64,000 nt of DNA from Clostridium sp031626875 (GTDB taxonomy: Bacteria; Bacillota; Clostridia; Clostridiales; Clostridiaceae), in NCBI RefSeq assembly GCF_031626875.1, contig NZ_JANDMF010000014.1, positions 36,081-100,080 on the forward strand. Reading direction: 5' to 3'. Below are positions 53,398 through 61,891 of the stretch, piece by piece. The notes beneath the pieces are model-generated. The model was not told where the DNA came from, searched no databases, and was given only the letters and a program-made list of their open reading frames with translations. The position numbers and the translations under genes are program-made. Position 1 is the stretch's first letter. Each line of letters begins with the position of its first letter.

Positions 53398-55008
53398 TTA
53401 AGCTTGTTTTTGTGTATATTCTTTGGGGGAATATCCTGTAACTTTTTTAAATACCTTGCTAAAATAAAAAGCACTTTCAAAACCTAACATACTTGAAACT
53501 TCATATACTTTATAATTTTCTTTTAATAATAGTTCTTTTGCCTTATTAATTTTTATTTGCGTAATGTATTCTGAAAAACCTATATTACAATATTTTTTAA
53601 ATAAAGTGCTTAAATAACTTGGACTAATGCTGTACATACAGGCAATATCATTTAATGATAATTTTTCTTCTAAATGTTCATTAATATATTTTTTCACATG
53701 ATTAATTGTGTTATTAGTATAATTTTTCTTTCTTTCTTGTAAGTATTCACATAACTTATCTCTAAGTAATTTAATCCAATTAATAATTTGTGCAACATTC
53801 TTTTTTTGATATATACTTTTATATCCATCTACCTCTGTACAAAATATACTGTTAATACAATCTTCTCCATTAGGTAATAAATTTAAGCAAAGGTATAAAA
53901 TATTGCAGGCACAATCAAGAGCTTGCAAATATTTAGTATGTTGTTCATTACATATTCTTATTATTTGTGAAAATATCCTGTAAAGTTCTTCTATATTATA
54001 TTCTTCAAAAGCTTTTACAAAATCTTCTTTAAATAAAGATAAATCAAATGTGTCATTTAAATAACTGGATTTTTTAAATTCAGAATAAAGTGTAATATTT
54101 CCTCTATTAATATTTGAATTATAACAATGTCTTGCCTCTTCAAAGGAAATATCTACAGATTGTAACTTATCATAGGAATTTCCAACTCCAATTTTAATTT
54201 TTACATTAAAGTATTTATAAATCATTAAACAAACTTTTTCAAGAGACGAAAGTACTAATGTATTTATATTCTCAATTTCAGATTTATCAAAGCAACAAAT
54301 AATTACAAAATGCTTGTAATCAAGAGAAAGAATAAAACACTTTAAATACTTACCTACTATTTCTTTAAACATGTTTATTGTACATATATACTGGTTTAAT
54401 ATTTTCTCATTAGATAATACTTCTTCATCATCTCCACATATTTCACAAAAACATGATAAAAATCTATCTCCATTTAAATCCAGTTTCAACTCCTTTACTT
54501 GCATAATCAATTGTTCTTCACTTTCGAATAAATTATATAAAAGTTTCACAAAAAATTTTTCTTCAAAAATATGAACCCTAAGCTTTTCTTCATATAATAC
54601 ATTAGAATCTTCTCTTTTCTCAGTTATTTTTTTAATTTGAATTAAAGCTCTTCTTATAGAGTCCTTCAGGATATTAGCATCTAATTCCAACTTAATCAAG
54701 TAGTCGATTACATTATATTTAATGGCTTGCTTAGCAAATTCAAATTCTTCATAACTTGTTAAGATTATAAATACTGGAGGATTTTCAAAGTTCTCTATGC
54801 AATATTTAACTAATTCTAATCCATCCATAATTGGCATTTTTATATCTGTTATCACTATATCAGGAATATTAGATTGAATTATATTAAGTGCTTGTTTGCC
54901 ATTAGATGCAGTACCAACCACCTCAATTTCATAATCTCTCCAATTTAACATAGCTTTGACGCCAATTTGAACTAAAGGCTCATCATCAGCAATTAATAAT
55001 TTAAACAT
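53398..55008 (-). CDS. yesN: YesN-type AraC response regulator
   Basis: This 536-residue regulator has an N-terminal receiver domain (D8, D9 and the phosphoacceptor D55 in VITDIKMP), a long middle region, and a C-terminal AraC-type double helix-turn-helix (LNDIACMYSISPSYLSTLFK and the final VSSMLGFESAFYFSKVFKK). It would activate the sugar importer and enzyme genes on phosphorylation by the neighbouring YesM kinase. It follows yesM by 27 bases. The ATG has GAGGAG upstream. Its length, about 530 residues, is usual for this class. Confidence 0.95.
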   Translation of the reverse strand: MFKLLIADDEPLVQIGVKAMLNWRDYEIEVVGTASNGKQALNIIQSNIPDIVITDIKMPIMDGLELVKYCIENFENPPVFIILTSYEEFEFAKQAIKYNVIDYLIKLELDANILKDSIRRALIQIKKITEKREDSNVLYEEKLRVHIFEEKFFVKLLYNLFESEEQLIMQVKELKLDLNGDRFLSCFCEICGDDEEVLSNEKILNQYICTINMFKEIVGKYLKCFILSLDYKHFVIICCFDKSEIENINTLVLSSLEKVCLMIYKYFNVKIKIGVGNSYDKLQSVDISFEEARHCYNSNINRGNITLYSEFKKSSYLNDTFDLSLFKEDFVKAFEEYNIEELYRIFSQIIRICNEQHTKYLQALDCACNILYLCLNLLPNGEDCINSIFCTEVDGYKSIYQKKNVAQIINWIKLLRDKLCEYLQERKKNYTNNTINHVKKYINEHLEEKLSLNDIACMYSISPSYLSTLFKKYCNIGFSEYITQIKINKAKELLLKENYKVYEVSSMLGFESAFYFSKVFKKVTGYSPKEYTQKQA

Positions 55009-55035
55009 AGATACTCTCCTCTTTTAAAAATAATC

Positions 55036-56829
55036 TTATTTACCTCTTTGGTAAGGAATCATAATTATAATTTTAGTGTATTGATTAATTTTACTTTCAA
55101 TATTTAATCCATACTCACTACCAAATGTTAATTTAATTCTTTCATGAACATTGATTATGCCAATATTATTGAAAGAAGTTTTGCTAGTAGCTTCTTTTGA
55201 AGTAAGTAATTTTTTCATTTTCTCTTCAGGTATGCCAATACCATTATCAACAACCTCGATTCTTACCTTGTTATCTTCAATATTCTTAATATTAATATCA
55301 ATAATTCCTTCTACCAACTTTGGCTCTATTCCATGAAATATAGCATTTTCAACAATAGGTTGTAATGTAAATTTAATAATATTACAGCTATACAACTCAT
55401 CTGACATAACATTATAATTGACAGTAATACTTCCACCATATCTATACTGTTGAATTGTTATGTAATCTTTTAACAATTCCAGTTCCTCTTTTATTGTAAT
55501 CAACTCTCTAGTTCCTTTTGCAATATTTCTTAATAGACGTGCAAGAGATGTAGTCATTTCTGGTATACCTGTAGCTTTTTGTATTGTTGCCATCCACTTA
55601 ATAGAATTTAAAGTATTATAGAGAAAGTGCGGATTTATTTGACTTTGAAGCATTCTAAATTCTAATTCTTTCTTTTGTTTTTCATCTGAAACTCTGGATT
55701 CTATAAGATCTAAAATATTTTTTGATAAGATATTAATACCTTTACCTATAGTTCCAATTTCATCTGAACTCTCTATAAAAGTATTTCTTGAAAAATCACC
55801 AGATGAAATTTCAAGTATTTTTTTATTAATTTTACATATAGGATTATTAATCATTCTATTAAAAGTATATGCTAGAACACTACCTAGAGAAAATAGCAGC
55901 ACTATGATAATCAAAATTAAAGGAAGATAAGTACTTCTTTTCACAAAGAATTGCTCATTAGAAATACTTTGAGCTATATACCATCCACTTAAATTAGAAG
56001 TATAACTAACAACAGTATGTGATATTCCCTCTTCATCTTTAACTATATAATAAGAAATATCTTTATTATATATGGTAGTATCTTTTTTAACTACTGTACA
56101 TTCTGGTGATATTTCTTTTAACTTTTTATCTTTATATAAATAAATAATGTTATTTACTATAATATATAATGCCGAATTTTCCTCAAGTTTGTAATCTTCT
56201 AAATAGTCTGTAATGATACTTGTATTTACTGAAATATATACCCATCCTTGAACATTTAAATTAGCATTACTATATACTGGACGAATTATTGGTATTATAT
56301 ATAAATCATCATCTCTCTTAAATGGATCTTTTTCTAGCCCAATCCATTTTAAATCGCTAGATTCTATTAATTCTTGAAAGTATGGAACTTCTCTGCTTGT
56401 TTTTCCATCAGAGAGAAACCCTTCGTTGTTGCTATCTAATGTCTGTAATAAAGCATTTTCAGGATTACTGATTATTAACCTTCCAACATAATTACTTGCC
56501 CTTGAATTAAGTAATTCCTCTTGAAGTCTATAATAAGTATTCAATGCATCTCTACCAGAAATATTGACTGGAGCATTTGATACATAAGAGGAAATTAAAG
56601 TATTAGTGCTACACCACCTTGCTAAATTCTCAACATTCTCCATATTATTTTCAATATTTTTCATAACTAATTGAAGATTTGAACCAGTAGATTGAATTAT
56701 ATTCTTTTTGAGTAAATATTGAAATGTAGAAAAACAAAAATAAGATATCAATATAGTCGTAATAATTGTAGAACACATTATAATTATAGTGATACGATTT
56801 TTAATTGTCTTTGGAAAATATCTATTCAT
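55036..56829 (-). CDS. yesM: YesM-type sensor histidine kinase
   Basis: This 597-residue kinase has an N-terminal helix (about 12-35), an extracytoplasmic sensor domain (about 36-300), a second helix (about 303-325), a HAMP segment, and an internal-region His kinase domain with QSQINPHFLYNTLNSI (about 400) carrying the phosphorylated His. The ATPase has VENAIFHGIEP and VVDNGIGIPEE. It probably senses a polysaccharide breakdown product outside the membrane or via the importer. It follows the heparinase-like gene by 27 bases. Confidence 0.95.
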   Translation of the reverse strand: MNRYFPKTIKNRITIIIMCSTIITTILISYFCFSTFQYLLKKNIIQSTGSNLQLVMKNIENNMENVENLARWCSTNTLISSYVSNAPVNISGRDALNTYYRLQEELLNSRASNYVGRLIISNPENALLQTLDSNNEGFLSDGKTSREVPYFQELIESSDLKWIGLEKDPFKRDDDLYIIPIIRPVYSNANLNVQGWVYISVNTSIITDYLEDYKLEENSALYIIVNNIIYLYKDKKLKEISPECTVVKKDTTIYNKDISYYIVKDEEGISHTVVSYTSNLSGWYIAQSISNEQFFVKRSTYLPLILIIIVLLFSLGSVLAYTFNRMINNPICKINKKILEISSGDFSRNTFIESSDEIGTIGKGINILSKNILDLIESRVSDEKQKKELEFRMLQSQINPHFLYNTLNSIKWMATIQKATGIPEMTTSLARLLRNIAKGTRELITIKEELELLKDYITIQQYRYGGSITVNYNVMSDELYSCNIIKFTLQPIVENAIFHGIEPKLVEGIIDINIKNIEDNKVRIEVVDNGIGIPEEKMKKLLTSKEATSKTSFNNIGIINVHERIKLTFGSEYGLNIESKINQYTKIIIMIPYQRGK

Positions 56830-56856
56830 ACCATATCCCTCTTTTTCATTAGAACT

Positions 56857-58563
56857 TCATATTGTTTGATAATAAAATTTAAATGGGATTACTAATTCTT
56901 TATTTTTATTTTGTATTATCAATCCTAATCTATATATACTTATCATCTCATTATAATGATTAAGCACTTCTTCTTTCTCTATAGAATAGCTAAATTTATT
57001 ATAATCATATAATAATATAATTTTTCCTTTTGTTCCCTTCCAGATTATTTCCCCTTCCTTAATTATTTCAGGTTTTATATAACTTACAAACCCTTCATTC
57101 ACTGTGGTAATATCTCGCCCCACAATAAAATCTTCTATTGTTAGAACCTTATTGTAATTTTCAAACTTTGCTTTTCTATAGAATCTATCTAACTTCAACA
57201 AAGGATATGCCAAAGTTAATTCCAAATGAAATTCTATGAATTTATCAGTAATACTATGTTTAATAACATTACTTTTGACTCCTATTTCTTTTTGTTCACA
57301 CTTATTTATAAGTGGAACAGAATGCCAATAAGATCTAGTGTGATTATAAGTGTATCTCTCATTTCCAAAATACCCTTTTGTATATGCTCCTGCTCCAAGG
57401 TCTGTTAATATTATTTCTCCATCTATAGCAAGAATAAAACTTCCTATATCATTATGATTATGTGGTTCATTATTATTGCCTCCTTTTATTGCAAAAAACA
57501 TCTTATTTTTCCTATGAACCATCCATTGTGCATCATTAAAATAACAAGATATATCAACTAACTTCCAATTTAATACATTTCCGCTTGTCCACCATAAGTT
57601 TCTGCTTATGTGAGCCCATCTATAACAATGATCAAAATCAAAAGAACTTATACTTTTAATTAGTGGCACTTTAATATCATATTTATTATGTAAATATGAT
57701 ATTAACCCTGAAGGCAAAATTGTATCTGGAGGTACATCAGAAAAGGGAACAAATACTTTTTCTGAAATTTGAATTTTTTGTGGTAAGCTTGCTATAGCCT
57801 TAATCTTACTAATATATTTTTCATTATCTTTTTTATATATTTCCATCCTTAATGCTTTGTAATAGTTATAGTATCCAAATCCATACGCCCAATATCCTAT
57901 TCCTTCTAATGTTATTCCATCATTTCCAAATCCTTTTATATAACAATCTAATGCATTTTCAACCTTCTCTAAAATAAACTCTTGCATTTTATCTTTTTCC
58001 ATTAATAAAGCAACTATTCCAATGCAACTGCCACAAACTGCACTCCAATTATGAGTTGCAGTTTCCCATTCCCAATTTCTGTTTATAAACGGTAACAATA
58101 CCCTTTCTCTAATCTGTTTCTTTATATGATTACATAGTAATTTATCTATTTTATCTTTGTGAATTATTAGAATTTCACATAAAGTTTGTGCTGTTTCTGC
58201 TGAAAAGAGATCAATTATTTTTGATGATTCATCTTGAAATTCATCTTTCCCATATGGTAAATGAGCAACTAAACACCAACTAAATTCATTTGATATATTC
58301 CATAATAATTCTTGAAAATAATTTATAGCTTTCTTTGAAATATTCCATTGTAAATATAATCCTAATGCAGTTAATTGTTTTCTTCTTTCAAAATATGCCT
58401 TTTCAAACTCTTTTCTACTTCCATCTTTGTAAAAATGTACATAACTATTATACGGAATGTGTGGTATACCCTCTTCAAGTATAAATTCCACATACTTTGA
58501 AATATCATTTATTAATGGTGCATTAACATAATTTTTTTCTATTATTTTATTAAAATACTCCAT
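56857..58563 (-). CDS. Heparinase II/III-family polysaccharide lyase-like protein
   Basis: This 568-residue protein has the alpha/alpha toroid plus beta-sandwich order of heparinase II/III enzymes. The N-terminal toroid has WETATHNWSAVCGSCIG and GITLEGIGYWAYGFGYYNYY (about 175-230). The sandwich begins after NNEPHNHNDIGSFILAIDG (about residue 375), whose His residues are the usual metal or catalytic block. No signal peptide is seen, so it acts inside the cell on imported oligosaccharides. It heads the operon that contains GH88, which fits uronic acid-containing substrates such as glycosaminoglycans. The exact bond cleaved is unknown. Confidence 0.82.
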   Translation of the reverse strand: MEYFNKIIEKNYVNAPLINDISKYVEFILEEGIPHIPYNSYVHFYKDGSRKEFEKAYFERRKQLTALGLYLQWNISKKAINYFQELLWNISNEFSWCLVAHLPYGKDEFQDESSKIIDLFSAETAQTLCEILIIHKDKIDKLLCNHIKKQIRERVLLPFINRNWEWETATHNWSAVCGSCIGIVALLMEKDKMQEFILEKVENALDCYIKGFGNDGITLEGIGYWAYGFGYYNYYKALRMEIYKKDNEKYISKIKAIASLPQKIQISEKVFVPFSDVPPDTILPSGLISYLHNKYDIKVPLIKSISSFDFDHCYRWAHISRNLWWTSGNVLNWKLVDISCYFNDAQWMVHRKNKMFFAIKGGNNNEPHNHNDIGSFILAIDGEIILTDLGAGAYTKGYFGNERYTYNHTRSYWHSVPLINKCEQKEIGVKSNVIKHSITDKFIEFHLELTLAYPLLKLDRFYRKAKFENYNKVLTIEDFIVGRDITTVNEGFVSYIKPEIIKEGEIIWKGTKGKIILLYDYNKFSYSIEKEEVLNHYNEMISIYRLGLIIQNKNKELVIPFKFYYQTI

Positions 58564-58818
58564 TATTAATTTTTTCCTTTCAAAATTACTGTAATTTTAC
58601 TGCCCCATTATATTTTACTTAAATGTAAAAATATTACAAATGAATTTTCTTTTGATTTTATTTACTTTTTATCAAAATTTCAGTAAATATTTTAGCGATA
58701 ATCTTATTTTATGAAAAATCATGTATTTTTTCAATATTTCATATACTTTTTTATCTTTACAACTTTTATGATAATAAGAAAATATATGTTATAAAAAATA
58801 AAGGACTCACCTTCCATT
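58564..58818. other. Intergenic region before the carbohydrate operon
   Basis: It must contain the promoter of the heparinase-like gene. It is over four-fifths A+T. I see no further gene and no clear cre or YesN site by eye. Confidence 0.5.
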
Positions 58819-58847
58819 AAAAAAGTGAGATGTTAATTACACCTCAC
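58819..58847 (-). terminator. Terminator after the GH43 gene
   Basis: The minus strand forms GTGAGGTGT, loop AATTA, ACATCTCAC with one G-U pair, followed by TTTTTT. Confidence 0.85.
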
Positions 58848-58886
58848 CCTTTTCTATAATTTTAGATTTAAAAAATTTCTGCAAAA

Positions 58887-60419
58887 TTAATCATTTAATT
58901 TATTACCAAAGACTTTAACTTCCCATAATTGAGGCGTGTACCAATTATTGGTGGGATTATTGAAAGGTACAGCAGACTGCATATCAATCTTTACATATCT
59001 ACCTTTTATACTAGATAGCATATCAGATGTAAATCCATAAGTTGTATTATCCATCCTATCTAATGCTAGAGTATAGTTCACATCATCATAACTAACCCAA
59101 ATTCTATATTTATAATACGCTTCTGAACCTTTATATAAAAACCAAGAAATTTGTACATTATTTAATTCATATCTACCTCCTAGATCAACCTTCCACCATG
59201 CAGGCCAATTTCCTGAACTGCCTGTGGTTAGCCAATTGGTATTGTAGTTGCCATCATTTGCATTACCTGCACTAGACCCAACTGCTACATTAGACGCTGT
59301 GGATGGCTTTCCTTGAGAAATCAATGTACTTGTTTCAGGAATAGTTATAACACCAGTATTTATATCAATCTTATACCTATCATAGTATTCCATAGAAGCA
59401 CTAGTCCCATCTAAAGTAAGTGGCATCCAAACATACGTTGAATCTCCTAATTTTGAGGATACCCATCTATCTGAGCACATAATATATGAAGTTTCTTCAG
59501 TTCCTTGTATTGTTGCAATAAAAGCTGATTGTGAATAAAATGTAGATGAATTCCCTAAATTTTTAGGAGTTGACCATGGTCCTTCAATTGAAGTGGCTGT
59601 AGAATACATAGCTTGATTTGGATACCAACCAGTAGCTGCTGATGTAATAAGATAATATATTCCATCATTCTTAGCTATAACTGGTGCTTCTCTATATGAT
59701 GTTGTTGTACCATCATATACCATATTTAATTCTGAAGCTATGCTTAAGTAATCCTCTGTAAGCTTATAAGTCCTCATAACTTTATTTACACTTGATGAAG
59801 AAAATAAATATGCTGAACCATTATCATCTTTAAACACAGTCATATCTCTTGAATCATTATTATTGGGACGAAAGCTACCTTCATATACATAATCTCCATC
59901 TATAGTATCACTAGTAGCTACTGCTACTCTTGCCAAATTATAATTCATTGCATTTTCATAATGCATCCACATTACATACTTTTTAGTTTTTTCATTGTAT
60001 AAAATTTTAGGTCTTTCTATTTTACAACTTACTAATTCTGTATCTTGTTTGCCATTAGTACCAAAAGAAGTTGGTGTAAGAATATATTTATCAAAAGTCC
60101 AATTTGTTAAATCTTTGGAAGTATACATAGCTACATTTTTAAATGTTGACTTATCATGTGATTTGTCTTCACCAATCATATAGTATGTGTCACCAACCTT
60201 TATCATATCTCCACCATGTGCTTGAATTTTATCACCATTATTATCATACCAAAACTCACCACTTTTTATCTCATTAGTTTCTGGATTAGTTGTTACTGAA
60301 ATCTCATTCATGTTAACGTTTTCACCTTCTGCATAAGCAGACATTTTAGATGTAAAAAGTGAATATAACATAAAAATAATTACCAAAAGAAATGACATTA
60401 TTTTATTCTTTTTATACAT
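58887..60419 (-). CDS. Secreted GH43 family galactosidase/galactanase-like enzyme with CBM32
   Basis: This 510-residue enzyme has a signal peptide (about residues 1-30, ending in SAYA), a five-bladed propeller GH43 domain and a C-terminal F5/8 discoidin CBM32 (from about residue 375, NVAVGSSAGNANDGNYNTNW). GH43 catalytic acids are likely in QAHGGDMIKVGDTYYM, KIERPKILYN and YREAPVIAK. The overall pattern fits the group with exo-beta-1,3-galactanases (GH43_24). The start is ATG at 60419 after AGAGGAGAG. It has its own terminator, so it is a separate transcript from the upstream-running operon. Confidence 0.85.
   Translation of the reverse strand: MYKKNKIMSFLLVIIFMLYSLFTSKMSAYAEGENVNMNEISVTTNPETNEIKSGEFWYDNNGDKIQAHGGDMIKVGDTYYMIGEDKSHDKSTFKNVAMYTSKDLTNWTFDKYILTPTSFGTNGKQDTELVSCKIERPKILYNEKTKKYVMWMHYENAMNYNLARVAVATSDTIDGDYVYEGSFRPNNNDSRDMTVFKDDNGSAYLFSSSSVNKVMRTYKLTEDYLSIASELNMVYDGTTTSYREAPVIAKNDGIYYLITSAATGWYPNQAMYSTATSIEGPWSTPKNLGNSSTFYSQSAFIATIQGTEETSYIMCSDRWVSSKLGDSTYVWMPLTLDGTSASMEYYDRYKIDINTGVITIPETSTLISQGKPSTASNVAVGSSAGNANDGNYNTNWLTTGSSGNWPAWWKVDLGGRYELNNVQISWFLYKGSEAYYKYRIWVSYDDVNYTLALDRMDNTTYGFTSDMLSSIKGRYVKIDMQSAVPFNNPTNNWYTPQLWEVKVFGNKLND
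60311..60324 (-). promoter_or_regulatory. Catabolite-responsive element (cre) inside the GH43 coding sequence
   Basis: The minus strand reads TGAAAACGTTAACA, a full match to the cre consensus TGWAANCGNTNWCA. It lies about 100 bases downstream of the GH43 start codon, a position where CcpA acts as a transcription roadblock. Confidence 0.7.
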
Positions 60420-60541
60420 AAATTTCTCTCCTCTAATTTTTTTTACTTTTAGTACCATTTGCAATTTTTTAACATTTCACTTCACTTTTGTAACAGCAGC
60501 TCCTCTTTTACTTCTGAAATTCAGCATCTATATTTTTTTAT

Positions 60542-61180
60542 TTAGAAACCTAATTCATCTGCAACCATAATAATTGTTATCCTACCTGGTTCTTTACGCC
60601 CATTTTCTATTATTCCTGTATAATTACATACAGAACTTTGAATTTCACATTTCATACATCTTCCAGTCTTAACACAAGGTGCATCATGATGAACCCTTGT
60701 TGCATTCATTGGAGCTATCTCTTTTATTCTTTTAAAAGCTTCCTCTAAATTTTCCACTACTTTATTTGCCCCTGCAACTATAATTACTTTTCTAGGCCCT
60801 ATAATCATAGATGCAACCCTATTTCCTGATGAATCAGTATTAACAAGCTCTCCATTCCTTGTTATTGTATTAGTGCTTGAAATAAAATAATCTGATAATA
60901 ATGATTGTCTATAAAGCTCATACATTTCTTCATATGGCATCTTTTTAAATCTATCAAAAAACTTATACTTTTCACTTCTAAACTCTTCTATTATGTTCAT
61001 AGCCTCAAGAGTTTCTGAGCCACCTACAGATATGCTTGAACTATATGGTATTAAACTTAAAATTTTCTTCTTAGCTTCTTCTTTATCTTCAGCATAGTAA
61101 CTTATATAACCTTTATCCTTTAATCTCTCCACCATCTCTTTAGCTATTAATTGAAATTTTATTTTTTTATATTGATTCAC
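60542..61180 (-). CDS. LUD (lactate utilisation, DUF162) domain protein
   Basis: This 212-residue protein has a single LUD domain. IPYSSSISVGGSETL (about residue 47) and STNTITRNGELVNTDSSGNRV (about 110) are the diagnostic segments. The C-terminal cysteine group CVKTGRCMKCEIQSSVC (about 170) may bind metal. LutC-type proteins form part of lactate oxidases, but lutA and lutB are absent here, so this orphan form may have another role. The start is a GTG with AAGGAG about nine bases upstream. Confidence 0.88.
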   Translation of the reverse strand: MNQYKKIKFQLIAKEMVERLKDKGYISYYAEDKEEAKKKILSLIPYSSSISVGGSETLEAMNIIEEFRSEKYKFFDRFKKMPYEEMYELYRQSLLSDYFISSTNTITRNGELVNTDSSGNRVASMIIGPRKVIIVAGANKVVENLEEAFKRIKEIAPMNATRVHHDAPCVKTGRCMKCEIQSSVCNYTGIIENGRKEPGRITIIMVADELGF

Positions 61181-61276
61181 TTTTTTATTCTCCTTCTACA
61201 GATTTTACATAGTTTATTATTATTCCATATCCTTTTTTATTATGTCAGTTATTATATCCTAGATCCTTCTCATTGA

Positions 61277-61337
61277 ATTTATTTACCCTATATAAATAAT
61301 ACCTATTAGAATGACTTCTCCACAATTAAATCATTCT
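61277..61337 (+). ncRNA. Decayed relative of the C-rich-loop small RNA (copy 4)
   Basis: TTATTTA, loop CCCTATA, TAAATAA (61279-61299) and GAATGACTT, loop with CTCC, AAATCATTC (61309-61336) mirror copies 1-3, including the spacing and the linker CTATTAGAATGACTTC. The second stem has a C-A mismatch, the T tract is broken, and no matching promoter is seen, so it is probably not expressed. Confidence 0.45.
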
Positions 61338-61494
61338 TCCTTTGCTAAAATCGGACTAAAGTCCTAAAAAAATCGCGCACATAGTCCTATTTACAATGAT
61401 TGTTGGAATACATAAAATTAATTTAAGAAGTACAATAGGATATCAAGTTAATTATAAAAATGTATTTTATCAACTTTATATGAAAGAAGGGGAA

Positions 61495-61653
61495 ATGATG
61501 AATAAAAAAAGATTTTTCTCAATAATAATGTTCTTAATACTAACTTTTAGTTTAGTAGGATGTTCAAAAAGTGATACTGAAGTTCGTCTTCAGCAGCAAC
61601 TACAACAAATGAAGGATACTCGTGACTCTCTGGAAAAAAGTTTAACAAGATAG
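61495..61653 (+). CDS. Small lipoprotein with coiled-coil tail
   Basis: This 52-residue protein has a lipoprotein signal (KKRFFSIIMFLILTFSLVGC, the Cys at residue 23) followed by a short polar helix, RLQQQLQQMKDTRDSLEKSL, with heptad spacing. The start ATG at 61495 follows AAGGGGAA closely; the next codon is also ATG. It is a single plus-strand gene flanked by minus-strand genes. I do not recognise a family; a small surface lipoprotein is the safest description. Confidence 0.75.
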   Translation: MMNKKRFFSIIMFLILTFSLVGCSKSDTEVRLQQQLQQMKDTRDSLEKSLTR

Positions 61654-61793
61654 GAGTTTCTTTTACATATATTTATCTATAATTTAACTATAGTTTTTTC
61701 ATTGTCACCTAATTTGTTTCCATGAATTTTCTTCCTGTTAAGAAAGAGATGTAAACATATTTCAGCCTGCCAGCTATACTGGACGAACCAAAA

Positions 61794-61826
61794 GAGAATT
61801 TAGCACAAATTATACTAAATTCTCTT
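61794..61826. terminator. Bidirectional terminator between lipoprotein and chemoreceptor genes
   Basis: AGAGAATTTAG and CTAAATTCTCT form a perfect 11-base stem with T residues on both sides. It can end the plus-strand lipoprotein transcript and the minus-strand chemoreceptor transcript. A short CCAG/CTGG hairpin (61771-61783) lies beside it. Confidence 0.75.
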
Positions 61827-61891
61827 TCTCTTATTTAATCTCTATAAATGATACTTGAATAAGAAGCACACTCTAATAATGTCTTTCTTAC

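Noticed and set aside
61771..61783. Small CCAG/CTGG hairpin near the lipoprotein terminator, considered as a riboswitch
   Set aside because: It has none of the conserved cores of c-di-GMP or other riboswitches I know and lies downstream of genes on both strands.
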